From Liolophura sinensis (lineage: Eukaryota > Mollusca > Polyplacophora > Chitonida > Chitonidae), in NCBI RefSeq assembly GCF_032854445.1, contig NC_088302.1, forward strand, positions 29,727,979-29,791,978: 64,000 nucleotides of DNA, given 5' to 3'. The position numbers and the translations under genes are program-made. Of this stretch, positions 47,203 to 60,217 are shown piece after piece. Below the pieces are notes generated by a model. That model ran no database searches. It had not been told where the DNA came from and was given only the letters and a program-made list of their open reading frames with translations. The stretch's first letter is position 1; each line of letters begins with the position of its first letter.

Positions 47203-50200
47203 ATTTGTTGAAATCCGGCATCTTGCCATTTTACCTCAGTTAGGCTTTTATTTAAACTATTCATGTAAATGCTTAAACAGCAAACAATACTTTTCCTAAT
47301 AGAGTTTTATTTTAAGTGTTCAGGAAAAAGTTTAAATAGTAGCAACTTAGATGCCTTCTTGTAAAGCCTTCGCAACATTGCGGGACCATATAACAAGTTA
47401 GATACAGCAATATATAGTACAGTATCTAGGAAGACAGCTTTCCCCGAAGTCTTCTGCCGTCTGCATAACATTTAATTTTACGATAATTTGTGTTTGACGT
47501 AACATGATCGTGACATATCTCCATACATTAACCCGTCTTGGCTTGATGGCCAGAGTGCTTTAAGTTTGTGAATGTTTCATAACCCCTCTGTCTAGAAGAG
47601 TACAGTAACTTGATCATTATCTTACTTTGTTCAGCTTAAACGATCTCGGACGTCGTTTCCCAGGTCTTTTAATAACATCCCGCACAACTCGGCACGAACA
47701 AGAGACTTTCTGAGAATTGAGCAATAAAAGCCAAAATGGATTCATTATGAGACACACGTTGCGTTTACCAGTATCGTGTTTGGAACCTTGGGAATTCTAA
47801 GATATCTTTTGTGCCCGGAGATAAATAAAATCCATCGACCCATGCGCATACGTTAACCTTATGTTAGCCTTCTCACTAACTTCCTAATCTCAATTTAAAT
47901 TACACCTATTCCTTCTCCGGATGCTCCCTATTTCCGTGTTTTAGTAGCTTCTGCCCTTTAAGTCTGTTAACTTAATCATTCAAAGCTAACCTTTTCTAAA
48001 AGAACACAGTGTAGACGCACAAGAGACAAACACTAAGACTTCCAAAGCGTTTATAACTCAGACTACTGTACAAAAATGACTTTTGCCCAAAGTGAGAAAG
48101 GCCATTTACACTGTCCATTATTCCGTTTATTTCTTACTTAATTGGAATTAAACGTTCCTATCCATTCCTCCATTCTAAGTCCTTCGCAGCCAAAAAAAGT
48201 CGTATGACCCAAAGACTGTGTCGGCTAAGCAGGAGAGTGTGTACACGATATTATAGCCAATATATCAAACAGCGACAGGGTCTGTCCGCAAACTCAGCAG
48301 CGATGCCCCTTCTTAAGACGCGGCTCTGTGGGTCTTGACCGTTCATCCTGAACAACAGGGGCAGGGCTTAGGGAGCGTGCACTGGGTGCCTGCCTGAGCC
48401 TTGAGTGAAAATCAAGACGGCCTTCCCGTAGTATGAGATCAGTTAATCTATTTTCTCTTCATGTCTCAGAGGGACATCTATATTTCATGAAAGGTTTCCA
48501 GAATTGCACTAATAATTCAAAGGCTGACTCGACCTTCCGAGGAGGGAAACCGTCTCAGAGCACGCACGGTTCAGCAGGGACTGCGTGCGGTGGGCAGGAT
48601 CAGGTGCGACGGCTAATCTTACAGTTTAAACCAAAACTTTTCACCGGATACCAATATTTGCTTGATGAACGCTGGCTAAGGACACCAATGATTATGATAA
48701 TGGTTTCGCGTTGGTGTCGTTCTTCAGTGTCATTGCTTTACCGCCGCGTGCACAGACTTACCACTTTAGCTTAGATGAAATAACGTTTACACCACGTATG
48801 TGAATGTGTGTGTGTGCCTCTTGCAATTGGACGTAGAAATCTCGATCGAACAATGATATGTTTTTTCTTGGGAATCCATACAACTTCCGCAGTTATAGCA
48901 GAGAAAAATATAACACGGCATAATTTTCTTGGTGGGCCATCAAGTTGGGACCTATTACCGTAAATAGAGAAAAACTTTTAGTGCGCGATCCTGTACGGTT
49001 ACTGTGCAGAAATGTATCCCAAAAGCACTACACTATTATAAATTTTGTGGTATAGTATGTTGTTTGCACTGTGCCAAGTGGCTGGTAATACACCAACGGT
49101 ATGATGAGGTTTCGATATAACCGTCTGTGTCTTAAAATTGATGAGTTCACCAACGTAAAGTTATTGACAAAATATTGAGCTTCTGGCAGACACTGTTGCT
49201 CAGTTTGTTGAGCTTTTGTGAAAAGTGTTACGTTGTCAGTAAGTGTCGTTAGGACACTCATATGCTGCGTCAACTTCTTATGCCAGGTATATAGGGGCAC
49301 GGCGTATATCAGTATGGCCACATTGATGTCAGAGCCCTCAACACAACCGCTACACCCAAACACCCCCCACCACACATCCACTGCTTCATTCCAGCCTGAC
49401 CTTAAGGCACACCCAAGACGAGAGCTAACGAATTCTCCTTGTACTTCCAGCGCCATTTATTGGCACATTCACAGCGGCGCGCAGGCGATCGCCACGCATT
49501 GTAAGCATTGATTACGAACAGCCAACAGGATATTGAAGGATATTGGAATAGAAATCCCATTACTGAATGTTCCGTTCTCCTGCTGGTAATACGGGCGTGT
49601 TCAGACCGGTGTAAACGCTTTATCAGAGTGGCGGAAAACCTACTTGGCCCGAGTCCTTGAAAGTGTTACCCTTCCCCTCCCTTATTCCTTGGGGAATTGG
49701 GGACAAGACCTTAAAAAAGGCCTGACAGTTTCACTGTCCCGTGGTGCTAATAGACAAACTTAATGTCACCCGTCAATTACTGTCCGCAGCAGTCGAATCG
49801 TATTGGTTAGGAAATAGTACTGAATGCTCATAGAACCATAACCTAGAGGCTTTCACCTATGTAATGGTTCGCATGAACTAGTCGAATAAAAATTTAAATG
49901 AAGCCTAGAGTCAAATGAAAAAGTTCGTAAAACGTCATGTGCAAACGCGCATCGAAAACAATAGACGCACAAGCAATGAGCTTATGTAATCAATCTGTGT
50001 CTCTTTTGAGGCTGCTTTAGATCGATCTTTGTGTTTGAAGTAACGCAGATGTCAAGCAGAAGACTTCGCCACCTCCACGGAGCACGGCCTGCTGTGATGG
50101 ATAGGTGCTTCACTGCTCTTTCCCTTCCAGACCACAAAACGGAAAGAGATTCGCTAATTTAGCGATCCACAGAAGTGGTTCCCCAAAGAAGCCTTTTTCA

Positions 50201-50286
50201 CAGAGCGTCTCGGCAGACAGATCAGTACTCCCAACAGAACAGCCTGTTACTTACTACAACCATCATCTTCATAGTAACAGCACTTT
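47203..50286. other. Unique non-coding stretch
   Basis: No supported exon. Open frames at 48433-48774 (plus) and 49028-49456 (minus, 142 codons) are the longest and lack any domain I recognise. The minus one overlaps a plus frame of 97 codons, as expected for chance. Confidence 0.4.
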
Positions 50287-50531
50287 TAACGAGCAAGGCT
50301 TCACAATCAGAGCATTGGTAAATGAAAGAGGCTTCATAGTCAGAGCATGGGTAAACGAACAATGCTTCATAGTCAGAGCATTGGTAAACGAACAATGCTT
50401 CATAGACAGAGCATTGGTAAATGAAAGAGGCTTCATAGTCAGAGCATTGGTAAACGAACAAGGCTTCATAGTCAGAGCATAGGTAAACGAATAAGGCTTC
50501 ATAATTAGAGCACTGGTAAACGAACAAGGAA
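50287..50531. repeat. 33-bp tandem array, about 7.5 copies
   Basis: The GCTTCA landmark recurs every 33 bp exactly at 50298, 50331, 50364, 50397, 50430, 50463 and 50496. The unit contains TTCATAGTCAGAGCATTGGT followed by AAACGAACAATGC. Because 33 is a multiple of three, frames stay open on both strands through the array. Confidence 0.95.
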
Positions 50532-52073
50532 AGAGTTACAGCATTCAGATATATGATAGCAGATAGTATGAATTAGTTTTGACTGTTTAGTGATAACGTT
50601 TATGTAGGGTAACTTTGGTATAGCTCAAAAATAACATTACTTTTTATTCGAAAAGAAATTGAGTGGAATGGAACCAAAACATTTAAAACAAAATGTATGA
50701 CAAGTCGTCCCGTTTCATCTTCCTAAGTGAATTTGTTGAAGTGCACAATACAAAGAACTATTTCATTTTCTTATAGCCATATTTTAAGAGACGCCATCTA
50801 AATACAAGGATGCCTTGAACAATATACGACCCTTCCCCATCACTTTTGAATCAGTCTAAGCCGAATGAATTTAACTGCATGATTCTGTATATATGAATAA
50901 ATAACTAGAGTATTGGATTAAAGGGTGTTGTTTACAGATAGTGAAGGACGGTACAACTTTTGTATTTCGGTTTTCTATTTTGTCACAAAGGTGTTGCGTC
51001 ATTTTCTTGCATTAGTTACACCCGATGGCCTATCGTGTTGCAATTGTTGACAGACTTCAGACTTTCATGGAGTCAAGTCTGGTAAAGCTTCTGGTGAGAT
51101 CTACTTAAACAGTTCTTCTCATGAAATATGCATATGTTTGCCCACGGTCAGTATTCTGGCGAAGGGAATAAAACCCAGCCATTCTTTTAATTTCCTAAGA
51201 AGTTGGATCCGCACCGCAGTAAAAGTCAGTCGATATCTGCCTATTGGATTCCCAGTCTGTACGCTTGACGGTTTAGTCTGTCATTTGTGCTCAAACGCGT
51301 CTTTATTTAACGGGTTCGCATCGACTGTTCTTATGTTCAGGACTATTTGTCATGGCTTGAACTAGGCAGTGGCCCGAAGAAGCTAATCCTTTTCTCTCTC
51401 GCTTAAATAAACAGATTCTCCTCCAGTGAGCTTATTACTGTGTTTTCGATTTGCGTCGTCCGCATTAGATTCGTCGAGATTCGCCAAACGTTCCCAACCC
51501 GTGCTACACGGATGTGTAGAATGCACGCTTAGTCCATTCGGATTCGCCTGTCAAGCGAAGTAACGGAAAAACACTTTTAACAAATCTTTCACGTCTTTGG
51601 GAATATAAATGACACATTTCGTTAAAGCGTGAAATACCTCATTCTTGTGACAGGAGTAATTCAATTATAGATAGCGATCACTTTCATAATCTCAACATCG
51701 AAAGGGGCCAAAGGTTGCAAAATCTATGATTGTGCTCAACACATTCGTCGTTCTCAATGTGTAGTTAGAGATTACAAATTGACGCCTTGCATAATTCGAT
51801 GCCATTAGTTAAATGGCTGCAATAAAGTTTTTAAAAAATGTTGAAGCGTTTGTTTTCGATGCATACTTCCATTGTCCCTTGCATTTAAAGAGCCACTGAA
51901 GTTTCAAACTAAAATGTTTTACGGCTTTGTGGGACAATATGAAGCGTCGCACTTCGAAATAACAAAGCGTAGACGACAGTCACCGATAAATGTATCTCTT
52001 AAGTCTATTCCAAGCCCACAATGCATTGCGAATTTAGGCGGCGATACAATTACCATGCACCTGTAAGGAAGTG
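50532..52073. other. Unique non-coding stretch
   Basis: No gene, RNA or repeat recognised. Confidence 0.4.
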
Positions 52074-52122
52074 AAAGGTCTTGACTACGGCATTAAACAC
52101 CAAACAAATCGATAAATAAATT
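52074..52122 (+). repeat. SINE tail fragment
   Basis: GACTACGGCATTAAACACCA followed by AACAAATCGATAAATAAAT resembles the 3' tail of family A. The body to its left is not recognisable. Confidence 0.5.
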
Positions 52123-53829
52123 TTGCTGGGTTTATAATGCCTCTACGAGTATCTCGAGGACACATTATGAAGTGCTATCAACTATGTGTCTTTCCACAAA
52201 CACCGATCTGGATGCTCCATGTTTTTCAATGACTTGGATTAAAAACCGCCAACATCGGCAATGAAATCTTTGTGGGAGTGTTCAGTTTGCCCAAAGGACA
52301 AGGCGGCGAATGTCATATTTACCAGATATTTGCAGAAGACCACAAGCAGCTGAAATACAATAAGTTGCCCCGAACTGAAGGGAGGCTTGCCTCCCACTGA
52401 GGAGGATAACCGAATAACAGACAGGCCGGATGAATGCCAGGATGTCCCTGGAAACCTCAAATATAACCGAATTGGATTTGAGCGTTAGACATGTTAGGGG
52501 CAATGATAGAGTTGGGACCACTGTAGAGTCATAGAAAATAGCTAACCACGTAAATTCCGTATTTGTCATATTCAGATTAGCGCACATAGCTAGTAATTTG
52601 GGTCTGCTGTTTGTCAATACCAATACATCATTCGTCTAAATGACACGAATTCTATAATATCAGCATCAATTTACCGATAAATACATCAAGTCCACGTCCA
52701 AGACTTCACAAGAGTTTACCAAATACAGCATTTCGTTTGTCCTATATGATTAGTCGAAATGGTGTCTACCCATTAGGTCGGGTGACCCTCAACTATGCAG
52801 GTATTATCTGAAACAGAAATCGGCCGCTTTCCCTTTCCTGCTTTTTCATTGATTTTTCCACAACGTTATATCTTTATGAACGTTTCCTCATTTAAGATTC
52901 TCCTTTCTTAAAAGCAACATTATTAAATGAATGCCATGTTTTATGTGGGCATGTCACAGTTACATCGTGAGAAGACCATGTTAATGTTGATATTCTTTCG
53001 CTACATTATTAAAGCCGATTTGCAAAGTAGGCCGATACAAACAAGGCATCAAGTATGATCGGACAAGACTAATAAATGCTACGATTAAATTGAAATTTTC
53101 GCATTCGTTTTCTGGGATTCTTATTGCTTACGTGTTTGCCAATTCCCACACTGTGGCTGCCATTGTTTCATTATCTGTGCTGTAGTCTATGAAAATATGT
53201 TTCTTCAGTGATTTTTAATTAATTAATTAGTATTTCTCGACATGTATGAAACAGAAAATGTTTAACAGATATGATGGTGGTCAGGTTGACAAATATAGCG
53301 ACAGTTTCTGTTAAATGGCCCTGTGATTTACACTTAAACGCTTAAACAGGATACAAAGGAATGAGCTCTTCAGTGGATATGTTTTTAGCAGTAATAAAAA
53401 TTCCAGGTTTAGCCTGGAAATATGCATGGATCCATCACATCGGTCATTCAAAGAACTTTCCTATCCTTCCTTTCATTTGTTAATATCATATCTATTATTT
53501 TGATTATCGCTGCTAATCAAAGCACAATGGGTTAATTCTCAATACACAGGGTAACCAGACTCCAAAACCAATACTATACAGTTTAACCAGCGTTGTGGAA
53601 TGCATGCAGTCTGACGAGCGAACAGGGCGTACACATCATAGTATTTTCTGACCTGTATCATAGTTTAAAGCCCCCTCACAATGATTAGTCTTTGGTACAG
53701 GAGGTTGAGCGTTTGGCACATCTGAATTGAGATACCTTTGATGAGGTAGTCCAAACTTTAGTATTTACTATCCACAAAATAAGCTCAAAAATCGTATTTC
53801 TAAGTATGATTTAAGCCAGAATTGGTTCT
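52123..53829. other. Unique non-coding stretch
   Basis: Nothing supported. A TTAATTAATTAATTAG run is at 53216-53231. The overlapping minus-strand frames at 52239-52623 show no domain. Confidence 0.4.
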
Positions 53830-54006
53830 CAGAATCAGCTCCTGTCTGGCCGTACGTGGGAAGGTCTGTCAGCAATCTGCAGATGATCATGAGTTCCCCA
53901 CGGGCTCTGCCCCCCCCCCCCCCACCTCCCACCATAATGCTTGTCGCTGTCGTATAAGTGAAATGTTCTTGAGTATGTAATGAAATACCACTGAAATAAA
54001 TAAATC
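53830..54006 (+). repeat. SINE family A, 5'-truncated, C14 run inside
   Basis: Starts around the B-box-distal region (CAGCTCCTGTCTGGCCGTAC) and runs through the core to CTTGAGTATGTAATGAAATA and (AAAT)n. A run of 14 Cs (53910-53923) interrupts the GGGCTCTGCCC segment of the core. Confidence 0.85.
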
Positions 54007-56011
54007 TAACACAATTTCAAAAAAGATGAAAATGCCATCCGGCTAACTGATATCGATCTGCTTGTTTATACACCTCAAAAGGGAACAAAACAGACAACCC
54101 AAGCCCACGAACACCTTTACTCAGCAATGGCTCATATTACACGGAACAAAGCACACATAAACTCATGTTTTCTTTGACACTGGTGATTTTGCTCAGATGT
54201 TTCTGCCCCGCCCGCCCATACGCCGTAAGAATTGCACGGAGACAAGAGTTCCCTGGCCAGTCGTTAAGGACACTGCGTTTAACAATCGCTATGACGATGG
54301 ATTTACAGTTCAGCCCATGGAGATTCATTCACCTCAACCATTTGAACAGAAATGATAGTCGTGTGAAAACAAAGGAAAGTGTTTTATAAAACTAGGCGTA
54401 CACAAAGACCGTTCGATGTTATATTGTCTATCCAGGGGGTCGAAAGCGGTGTGTTTCAGGGCCACTTTTCATGGGGAGGGGGCTCATATATGCCAATTTA
54501 TGCCCATATATATCACCAGGAATACTCCAATGCCATCATCCGCGTCAGTATATGGGACAGCGTATGAAACAATTTACAGCTGGATTTTCTTCGGTTTTCC
54601 CAATCAGCATGAAGGCAGATTATGAATTTTGATATTTATTTACTTTCTTTGTTTGAAATAATTTTTGTTGCACTGAACCCATCCCTTGAAGCCCCAAAAC
54701 GACCCATATCGCTTCCATAACACTGTAAAATCGTGGTGTTTGAGGGGTCTAGACGATAAAGGACTCCTAAATGGCTATGTGCAGGGGTAGATGCCCTCCA
54801 CACACCACTGTCAATTATTTACAGTGTCCTTGTGTCTTATTTTATGAGGCATACTTTAGTACCAAGTGTAGGTTTATGAGGTACATGCGTTTATTACTTA
54901 AACTGTCGCATACGATGCATGCCGATACTTATACATGGGGGTCAGCTTCTGACTGACTCAGTTCAGAGAGGAGCTATAATCTGCCCTAAGCTGACAGTAG
55001 TTGGAACAACATGCAAAAGTTCTTAGCGTTGAAACAAGAAGTACGTCGATGACTTTCATATAAAGAAAAGAAATACGTGATATGTTTTTACATGTATATT
55101 TGACAAAAGACAGTACTAAATAATGCCATGTATATATTATAATTATGGTGTGAGGTTATGCGTATCCCCCTGTCTTATGTAGAAATGCTCTCATTTCTTC
55201 CACTTTTTCACGCTTGGTGAATGGAGCACACAGTCAAAATACATAAATGGAGCGTAACTGGTATGTGCAGTTAGAAAAAGTATAAATTTCCAAACTATCT
55301 GTTCAAAGACTCATAAAAGTTTATAAAGGGGACATTAAGCCGACATAATAGGAGTAAATGTTACGAGCACAGTCTATTTTGTGAAGCTTAGTGCTAGCTG
55401 TGTAGAACTGGTTGGTCAGTATAGTAATGCTTGACGGCACCGGAAACACACCCAGGGTTGTTTATTTGGTGTTTACCTAAGAAAAATCATCCCCGAAAAA
55501 AAAAGCCGAAAGAGATGAGTTGCTGCAGCTATGAATCAGGGTTGTTAAATTGACTGCTGAAAGACGTCATGGATTTAATACCCCCAAATGACATCGGCGG
55601 CTAATTAGCATTTCTATCGGTGGCCATTTGGATCGTAAAACTCCCCCAGACTGCTCTCTTTTTGCTGCATTTTGACTTGGGTTATCCCAGTGGAGCGCGC
55701 AGCTCAGGTATTACAAGACCGTGGTCGCCCTACGCGCTTGCTGATTTTATCTGCTCTTATCAATAATTTACCGAAGTTTGTCTCAGAAAACATGTGGAGC
55801 TCGTAAAAGGTTAAAAAGGTGTTGAAATCTTGGACGTGTGACAGATCAGCTAATGCACAGGGACACTATATTTCCCGCTTCAGCCGCGTCACTTTCTTCG
55901 GACGCTTCCCACAATTCACAGCTTGGGGCACGCACAGTCTCCTCTTTTCTTTGTACTGCAGTTATCTAAAAGCAATCTTAATGACCGTAGATTAGTACAG
56001 TAAACCAAGCC
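54007..56011. other. Unique non-coding stretch
   Basis: No supported exon. The block 55560-55760 contains a palindromic homeobox-type GCTAATTAGC (55600-55609) in locally GC-richer sequence. Confidence 0.4.
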
Positions 56012-56137
56012 TACCAGGAGCCTGCGAACAGTCATGGGTTTCCCCATGGCTCTGCCCGCTTTCCTCCCACCATAATGCCGTGGTAATAGGTGAAATATTC
56101 TTCAGTAGGGCGTAAAACACAAATTAAATAAATAAAT
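56012..56137 (+). repeat. SINE family A, core and tail only
   Basis: GGTTTCCCCATGGCTCTGCC and TTTCCTCCCACCATAATGCC, then TGAAATATTCTTCAGTAGGG and CGTAAAACACAAATTAAATA. It has an internal deletion relative to the complete copies (GGCCGCCGTCGTA is missing). Confidence 0.85.
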
Positions 56138-56864
56138 TGTAAACCAAACTTCCTTTATTGCAGTACATGTTAACATATATTTTTCACCAGAGTGCCAAAC
56201 CAGCGAAAATTTGCAACATTTGGCAAAATTTCCCATGTGTGCCATAGGCCAACGTCACACAGGTGGGAGGTCAGCAGCCCCCAGCAAACAACGGAAGGGA
56301 CACGCTAGTAGCTTCGTACAAACCTATACATTTTTAATCAGAAAACGGAAAGTTGTGGGTCAATCTTTGATAGCTTTTTGATCTTCCACCAATGTACTTT
56401 GTAATTCGGACCAAGCTGACACTAAGACACGATAATATATGTGAAGTTCACGTGGCTTTTTCATTTTGATTATATATATTTCAGACCAAGTTGGATAAAC
56501 TTTTATTAATATTGTTGATGACATAAGATTGAATATCGTTTTTGTGTCCGGCCCCAATGCCCGTATGCTCATAGCACTGACAAACTGAAGACATCCAATT
56601 AGTATACTCACAAAAAAAACGAATTTGCCAACATCGAAAGAGCCCTGAAGTTAAATGATGAAACGACAAGATCACATAAACGTTTTCGTCTTAAATCATT
56701 ACATTACTGTGTTACCACAATACGACTCATTCTTGAAATCTTGGTCAAAACAGCGTTATTGAAGTGCACGAGATGTAAAGTAACAACAAGATTAAAGACC
56801 AATTTTCTCAATTGAAAATTCGAAGTCCATAAGTATTGATTAAGTCAAGTATAGAAAGATAATG
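56138..56864. other. Unique non-coding stretch
   Basis: Nothing recognised. Confidence 0.4.
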
Positions 56865-57216
56865 CATGAATGAATGCTTGGGGTTTAACGTTGTACTCGA
56901 TAATTATTCAGTCATGTGACGACGAGATGTGTGTACATATACTGTGTCTTCTTGTGACATGGCAAGTCCATGCCGCCAAAGTACCACTGATGTATCGTGT
57001 TGAAAACATCAGACAGGACACCCCACCCAGTCATATTAAAGCTGACACCGGGCCAACTACTTCTGTTTTCTGAGTCTAACCTCTCAGTGCTGAACGTCAA
57101 GCGAGGCAGTAACATCTACCATTCTTAAAGTTTTTCGTATGACTCGACCTGGGTTTGATACCGAGTTTACCGACTTCATGGCGGACAATCTAACCATTAG
57201 GCTACCGAATCAATCA
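56865..57216 (-). repeat. SINE family B relative, complete, reverse
   Basis: On the minus strand: head GGTAGCCTAATGGTTAGATT, B-box-like GGTATCAAACCCAGGTCGAG, body, and the tail GTACAACGTTAAACCCCAAG then CATTCATTCAT. Flanks carry a near-matching repeat (ATAGAAAGAT at 56851 and ATAAGAAAGAT at 57222). The head resembles another tRNA type than the 46422 copy, so this may be a sister subfamily. Confidence 0.8.
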
Positions 57217-58424
57217 GACCTATAAGAAAGATGTGTGTGGAAATATCCGTTTTTTCCCACCATGCATGCTTTTCGCCTTCAGGGGAGGACGTATGTTTGT
57301 ATAGTAATGTTTACATCGTAATGTAAACCATTTTAAAAATGTTCAAATAAAAAGGCTTGTATTTCTACAAGATAGGGCTATTTGGTATTGTTGATTTTCT
57401 CCGTCGCGATAAACAATAGCACTTGTTGTCACCACTGCGATGCAGTTAGACCTAAAAGACTATAAGGCATTGTCGTCTTCTCCTGGAAATGTCGAAATGG
57501 GGACATAAATATTCCACTGTGGCTCTTGTTGGTGAGGTATTACAGAAAACAAAAGCAGTCATCGTCGAGGCCAAAGTGGCGTGTAAGCCGTGTTGAAGCC
57601 CCATACAACTGACGCAGAGTTATCTATGACGTTATACAATGGCAAAAGAAAAGACGGTCGGCTGGATCGATAACTCGTATGAAAGTCAAACGAAGCAATT
57701 TTGGAGGCCGGTATAAGGCGTCCACGAGTTGGGAAAGGCTCGGGGATTAGCAGGTAGGCCCAAATGTGATCAGACGTAATGTAAAAATATGGCTCTGAGT
57801 TCGACACTCATTTGGCTTGGTCCGACAGGAAAATAAGGGGCTAACTTCGATTGTTACCATCTGTAGTGAATTTGTGTATGAAAGCGTCCAATTGCTGCGC
57901 AGGCGAAGGATATCGCTTTTAATTACACGTTTTATCGCCGGGACGAGGAGAGAGTCGGAAGGCAAGGTTAAGCTGAGTCTGCGCACAGTCAATAACGGCC
58001 GTGATAAATGTGTTTCTAAAGTTCTCTGACAGATAATTTGATTTCAGTCTCGATTGGATTGCACCCCGTCAAAATGTGCTCAAGTCTTCCCAGTTATTCG
58101 TTCACAATGTTGCCCAAATTAAGTCGCACTCTAATTGCTATTTACCGTCAGATTTGTAGCTAGATCTTAAACACCGCACACATGTTCCGAGGTGGGAAAT
58201 CTGCCAAATCAAAGGATGTATAGTCAAATGCCCGTATGGAAGTGTATATAGTCCAGAGAGATAAGTCATTGCCTTGACCTTGCCGGAAGACTTACAGATT
58301 AGGCATGACTGACAAAGACTTCTCTAGCATAGTCTGCCCGGCAACGCTCCGGTGTCCATTTAAGCAGTCCTAATATTTCCACTTCTTTCACCATTATGGC
58401 GTGCATACATGTATAAAGTCACAT
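57217..58424. other. Unique non-coding stretch
   Basis: No exon supported. The 57.8-58.2 kb part is moderately GC-rich with AATTA-type sites; open frames on both strands there (57747-58029) overlap and look like chance. Confidence 0.4.
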
Positions 58425-58532
58425 GGGGGTAAGTTCGGCAGTAACTTGCCAAAGGTCGGTGGTTTAACCAAGCCACTCCTGTTTCATTCACACAGGAAGA
58501 TTAATAATTTTTCAGCATAGCGTTAAAAAGTC
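58425..58532 (+). repeat. Repeat C copy (ACTTGCCAAAGGTC type)
   Basis: Contains ACTTGCCAAAGGTCGGTGGT at 58452 and CAGCATAGCGTTAAAA near its end, related to the repeat at 29273-29436. Confidence 0.5.
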
Positions 58533-58556
58533 AAATACACAACACTCAGAAAAACA

Positions 58557-58690
58557 AGGTACATTGGAAGGTCTGACAGAAACCTAATGATCATCGTGGG
58601 TTTTTGCCCAGCCCGATTTCCCTTCATCATATTCCTGGTCACTGCTTTCTTGAGCGCGACGTAAAACACCAATAAATAAACCAATAACTC
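58557..58690 (+). repeat. Diverged SINE family A, 3' part
   Basis: GGAAGGTCTGACAGAAACCT, ATCATCGTGGGTTTTTGCCC, then CTTGAGCGCGACGTAAAACA and CCAATAAATAAACC match the core and tail of family A with many changes. Confidence 0.75.
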
Positions 58691-59554
58691 AAATAAACAA
58701 ATACCTCTGCTTGTTATTGCGCATGACAAACGTGGGTTTTTTTTTATACCAAATTGACGACCGAGAATACGAACACTTGTGCTCGATGATGCTAGCACAA
58801 TACACACCTCCCTATTGCATTAAAAAGGTCAATACCCATTACAGTTGTATGACTGTAGAGATTTACCCGTGGTCGATTATATCCTTAAGTCGTTTTTACA
58901 ATGTACTGCTGCAAGGCTTGGCGTTTGCGATTTAAGAGAAAAATCGATATAACGTAAGTAGATTATTATACATCATTATGAGACCGGATTCTTAGGGATT
59001 TGCTGAATTTCTAGGTGGCGCAATCTGCGTTTTGGTGCATGGTGGGGTTAACTGTCTAGATCAACGAAGCGTCATATCTACTGATGTCCGCGAACACATA
59101 CTTGCTATGCTATGTTGTCGATATTATCAGCTGAACAATAAACCATTACCCACATAAGGAACGTTTCTTCTGTGTTCTTCTTGACTGAACAATTTGGTTT
59201 CATGTATGTACGTATATGTACATTCAAGAAAACTCTCTCAATCATCTGAAACCGATAAAATTTCGCTCTCACCCCCTTACAGTTTCTTCGTCCAGAAGGT
59301 CCAAACTAATGTCATCACCCTTTATTTTTCGCCCCCGCACAATCACGTTATAAAAAGTGAAGTTGAGCAGAGCTAGTAACTTTTCCTTAATATTTGGGGA
59401 GGTTATATCAAGACTCGCTTTAAAGAATCATGGACGTGTCATTCGCAGTTTGCAGTTTCCTTTAAACAGAGCCCGTTTTACCCAACACCTGTTTACAATT
59501 TGTCAACAAAACCCTGTCCGATGACAGCTGTACAGCTTGAACACTGTTCATGAT
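58691..59554. other. Unique non-coding stretch
   Basis: Nothing recognised. Confidence 0.4.
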
Positions 59555-59795
59555 AATGAGTGGACTCACTGACTCAGATGGTTAAAACGCTGACTCTCTG
59601 AAACTATCAAATTCAGCTCTTAATGCCATGACTGCAGTTTTAAGCTAGGTTTATCACCTAGCTAGGTATAAGGATGGTGCATGGCTGACTCCTGTTTCCT
59701 CCACTCATCATCCTAACCGTACGTTAGGCATGGCGGCAATAAAAATGAACAATTACTGATTACAGCGTTAAACACCCGTCGAAACAATACATAAG
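59555..59795 (+). repeat. Diverged tRNA-derived SINE
   Basis: Head-like CTGACTCAGATGGTTAAAAC, later CTGTTTCCTCCACTCATCAT and the tail TTACAGCGTTAAACACCCGT, with overall SINE layout but low similarity to families A and B. A CTAGGT…ACCTAG mini-palindrome sits inside (59645-59664). Confidence 0.5.
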
Positions 59796-60217
59796 TGCCT
59801 AATTGTTATACGATTTTCATATCTTCTGGGAGATAAATGCCTTTGCTACCTCAAGACCATCGTTTCTCTTGTCAAATCTTTATAAAATGCCTTGGTCGTG
59901 GATTGTGACTCGGGATTGGTCTAAGACAATCTTTTCCACGATGTACGTATGCTATATTACACTTGGTACCTGTGTATTACTTTTAGCAGTTACTTGTTTA
60001 TTCTTTCACCTATTCGGAGTTTTGTTTGGTTCTAATGTTTATGACAAAATTTGTGAAGGTTATGTCTTATGACGCAAAAATGAAAAATCTCTTACCACGC
60101 TCATGAGCGTTTCATGAGTTCGGTATGCAGAATATAAACTCCATTCCGCTGACTTAAATACGATTCAGTGTGGTGCGGTTCAACACTTGTTTCTAGAAAT
60201 GGTAATGACTAGTTCAT
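59796..60217. other. Unique non-coding stretch
   Basis: The plus-strand open frame 59803-60072 (89 codons) has a hydrophobic C-terminal half that could span a membrane, but no recognisable family and no splice support. Confidence 0.35.

Noticed and set aside
49028-49511. 142-codon minus-strand frame with a 97-codon plus-strand frame
   Set aside because: They overlap each other, lack recognisable domains and have no splice context.
50105-50527. Repeat-protein genes on both strands over the 33-bp array
   Set aside because: The period is a multiple of three, so any stop-free unit gives open frames on both strands; no other gene evidence.
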